The position numbers were made by a program, and so were the translations under genes. The notes beneath the pieces were generated by a model. The model searched no databases. It was not told the origin of the DNA and saw only the letters and a program-made list of their open reading frames with translations. Source: Aeromicrobium sp. (GTDB lineage Bacteria; Actinomycetota; Actinomycetes; Propionibacteriales; Nocardioidaceae). Taken from it: 13,795 nucleotides of DNA. Where the stretch lies: NCBI GenBank assembly GCA_023254755.1, contig JALRKU010000300.1, positions 1 to 13,795 on the forward strand, read 5' to 3'. Below are positions 13,283 to 13,795 of the stretch, piece by piece (the stretch's first letter is position 1; every line of letters starts with the position of its first letter).

Positions 13283-13795
13283 CTCACGAGCCGCTTGATC
13301 TCGGCACGGGCGAGGGCGTTCTTGTGCACCTCGTCGGGACCGTCGGCGAACCGGAGCGTGCGGACGCCGGCGAACATCTCGGCCAGCGGGAAGTCCTGGC
13401 TCAGACCACCGGCGCCGTGCGTCTGGATCGCCTTGTCGAGGATCCACTCGACCGTCTGGGGCGTCGCGATCTTGATGATCTGCACGTCCCGGTGGGCCGC
13501 CTTGTTGCCCTGGGTGTCCATCAGCCACGCGGCCTTGTAGCAGAGCAGACGCAGCTGCTCGATCTTGACGCGTGACTCGGCGATCCAGTCGCGGATGACG
13601 CCCTGCTCGGCCAGCGACTTGCCGAAGGCGACGCGCTCCGACGCCCGCTGCACCATCAGCTCGAGGGCGCGCTCCGCCAGGCCGATCGACCGCATGCAGT
13701 GGTGGATGCGCCCAGGACCCAGGCGGGCCTGGGCGATCGCGAAGCCGGCGCCCTCCTCGCCGATCAGGTTCGACGCCGGGACGCGCACGTCCTCG
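13279..13795 (-). CDS. Acyl-CoA dehydrogenase, ACAD10/11-like, C-terminal part (cut by window edge)
   Basis: About 172 C-terminal residues are visible and the frame is open at the right edge. The segment begins with RVPASNLIGEEGAGF, the usual end of the middle beta domain, and continues as the helical C-terminal domain with RLGPGRIHHCMRSIGLAERA, QTHGAGGLSQDFPLAEMF and the ending RFADGPDEVHKNALARAEI. The GPDEVH ending is typical of ACAD10/11-type enzymes (including bacterial LvaC) rather than of short-chain mitochondrial-type enzymes. It uses FAD to introduce an alpha-beta double bond in an acyl-CoA. The N-terminus and flavin-binding residues lie outside the window. It overlaps the SDR gene by 4 bases, so the two are co-expressed. 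Confidence 0.93.
   Translation of the reverse strand, partial: EDVRVPASNLIGEEGAGFAIAQARLGPGRIHHCMRSIGLAERALELMVQRASERVAFGKSLAEQGVIRDWIAESRVKIEQLRLLCYKAAWLMDTQGNKAAHRDVQIIKIATPQTVEWILDKAIQTHGAGGLSQDFPLAEMFAGVRTLRFADGPDEVHKNALARAEIKRLVR

Noticed and set aside
13283..13528. Longer start for the SDR gene at 13528
   Set aside because: The cofactor-binding motif of SDRs lies near residue 11 when GTG 13282 is used, and the extension only reads through the acyl-CoA dehydrogenase in another frame.

Overview
The window is very GC-rich bacterial chromosome. It has dense, short-spaced genes, frequent GTG starts, GTGA-type stop/start overlaps and several lipoproteins, which points to an actinobacterium. 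The gene types (Rv0958/Rv0959-like ATPase and VWA pair, DUF1023 hydrolase, stand-alone methionine aminopeptidase, ACAD10/11-like acyl-CoA dehydrogenase) would fit Nocardioidaceae such as Aeromicrobium or Nocardioides. That placement is inference. I found no tRNA, rRNA, CRISPR array, insertion sequence or phage gene, and no intergenic gap above about 100 bases.

Layout. (1) 1-2421, minus: a MoxR/Mg-chelatase-like AAA+ ATPase followed by a VWA-partner protein that runs off the left edge. (2) 2519-3889, plus: a secreted beta-lactamase-fold serine hydrolase, divergent from the ATPase. (3) 3886-5119, minus: trhO (tRNA U34 hydroxylase) overlapping a small DUF202 membrane protein. (4) 5193-5792, plus: a lipoprotein divergent from trhO. 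(5) 5823-7189, minus: a lipoprotein overlapping a secreted cysteine-rich protein, both of unknown function. (6) 7258-8682, plus: an amidase-signature amidase. (7) 8686-9462, minus: type I methionine aminopeptidase. (8) 9528-10193, plus: an SGNH hydrolase. (9) 10196-12381, minus: a DUF1023 alpha/beta hydrolase overlapping a small lipoprotein. (10) 12470-13795, minus: an ACAD10/11-like acyl-CoA dehydrogenase (cut by the right edge) overlapping an SDR dehydrogenase.

Cooperation. The tight overlaps define five minus-strand two-gene units, separated by single plus-strand genes. ATPase plus VWA protein is a known chaperone-like pairing. The acyl-CoA dehydrogenase plus SDR suggests a catabolic oxidation pathway. 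The DUF1023 hydrolase plus lipoprotein, and the lipoprotein plus secreted protein, are the least understood pairs.

Regulation. Several starts lie 6-9 bases after a -10-like hexamer and lack a Shine-Dalgarno sequence, which suggests leaderless transcripts. Two divergent promoter regions carry symmetric sites, and the convergent stops of the SGNH hydrolase and the small lipoprotein lie inside a perfect 22-bp palindrome. The most original leads are the coupled hydrolase-lipoprotein pair, the orphan lipoprotein/secreted-protein operon, and the shared palindromes.
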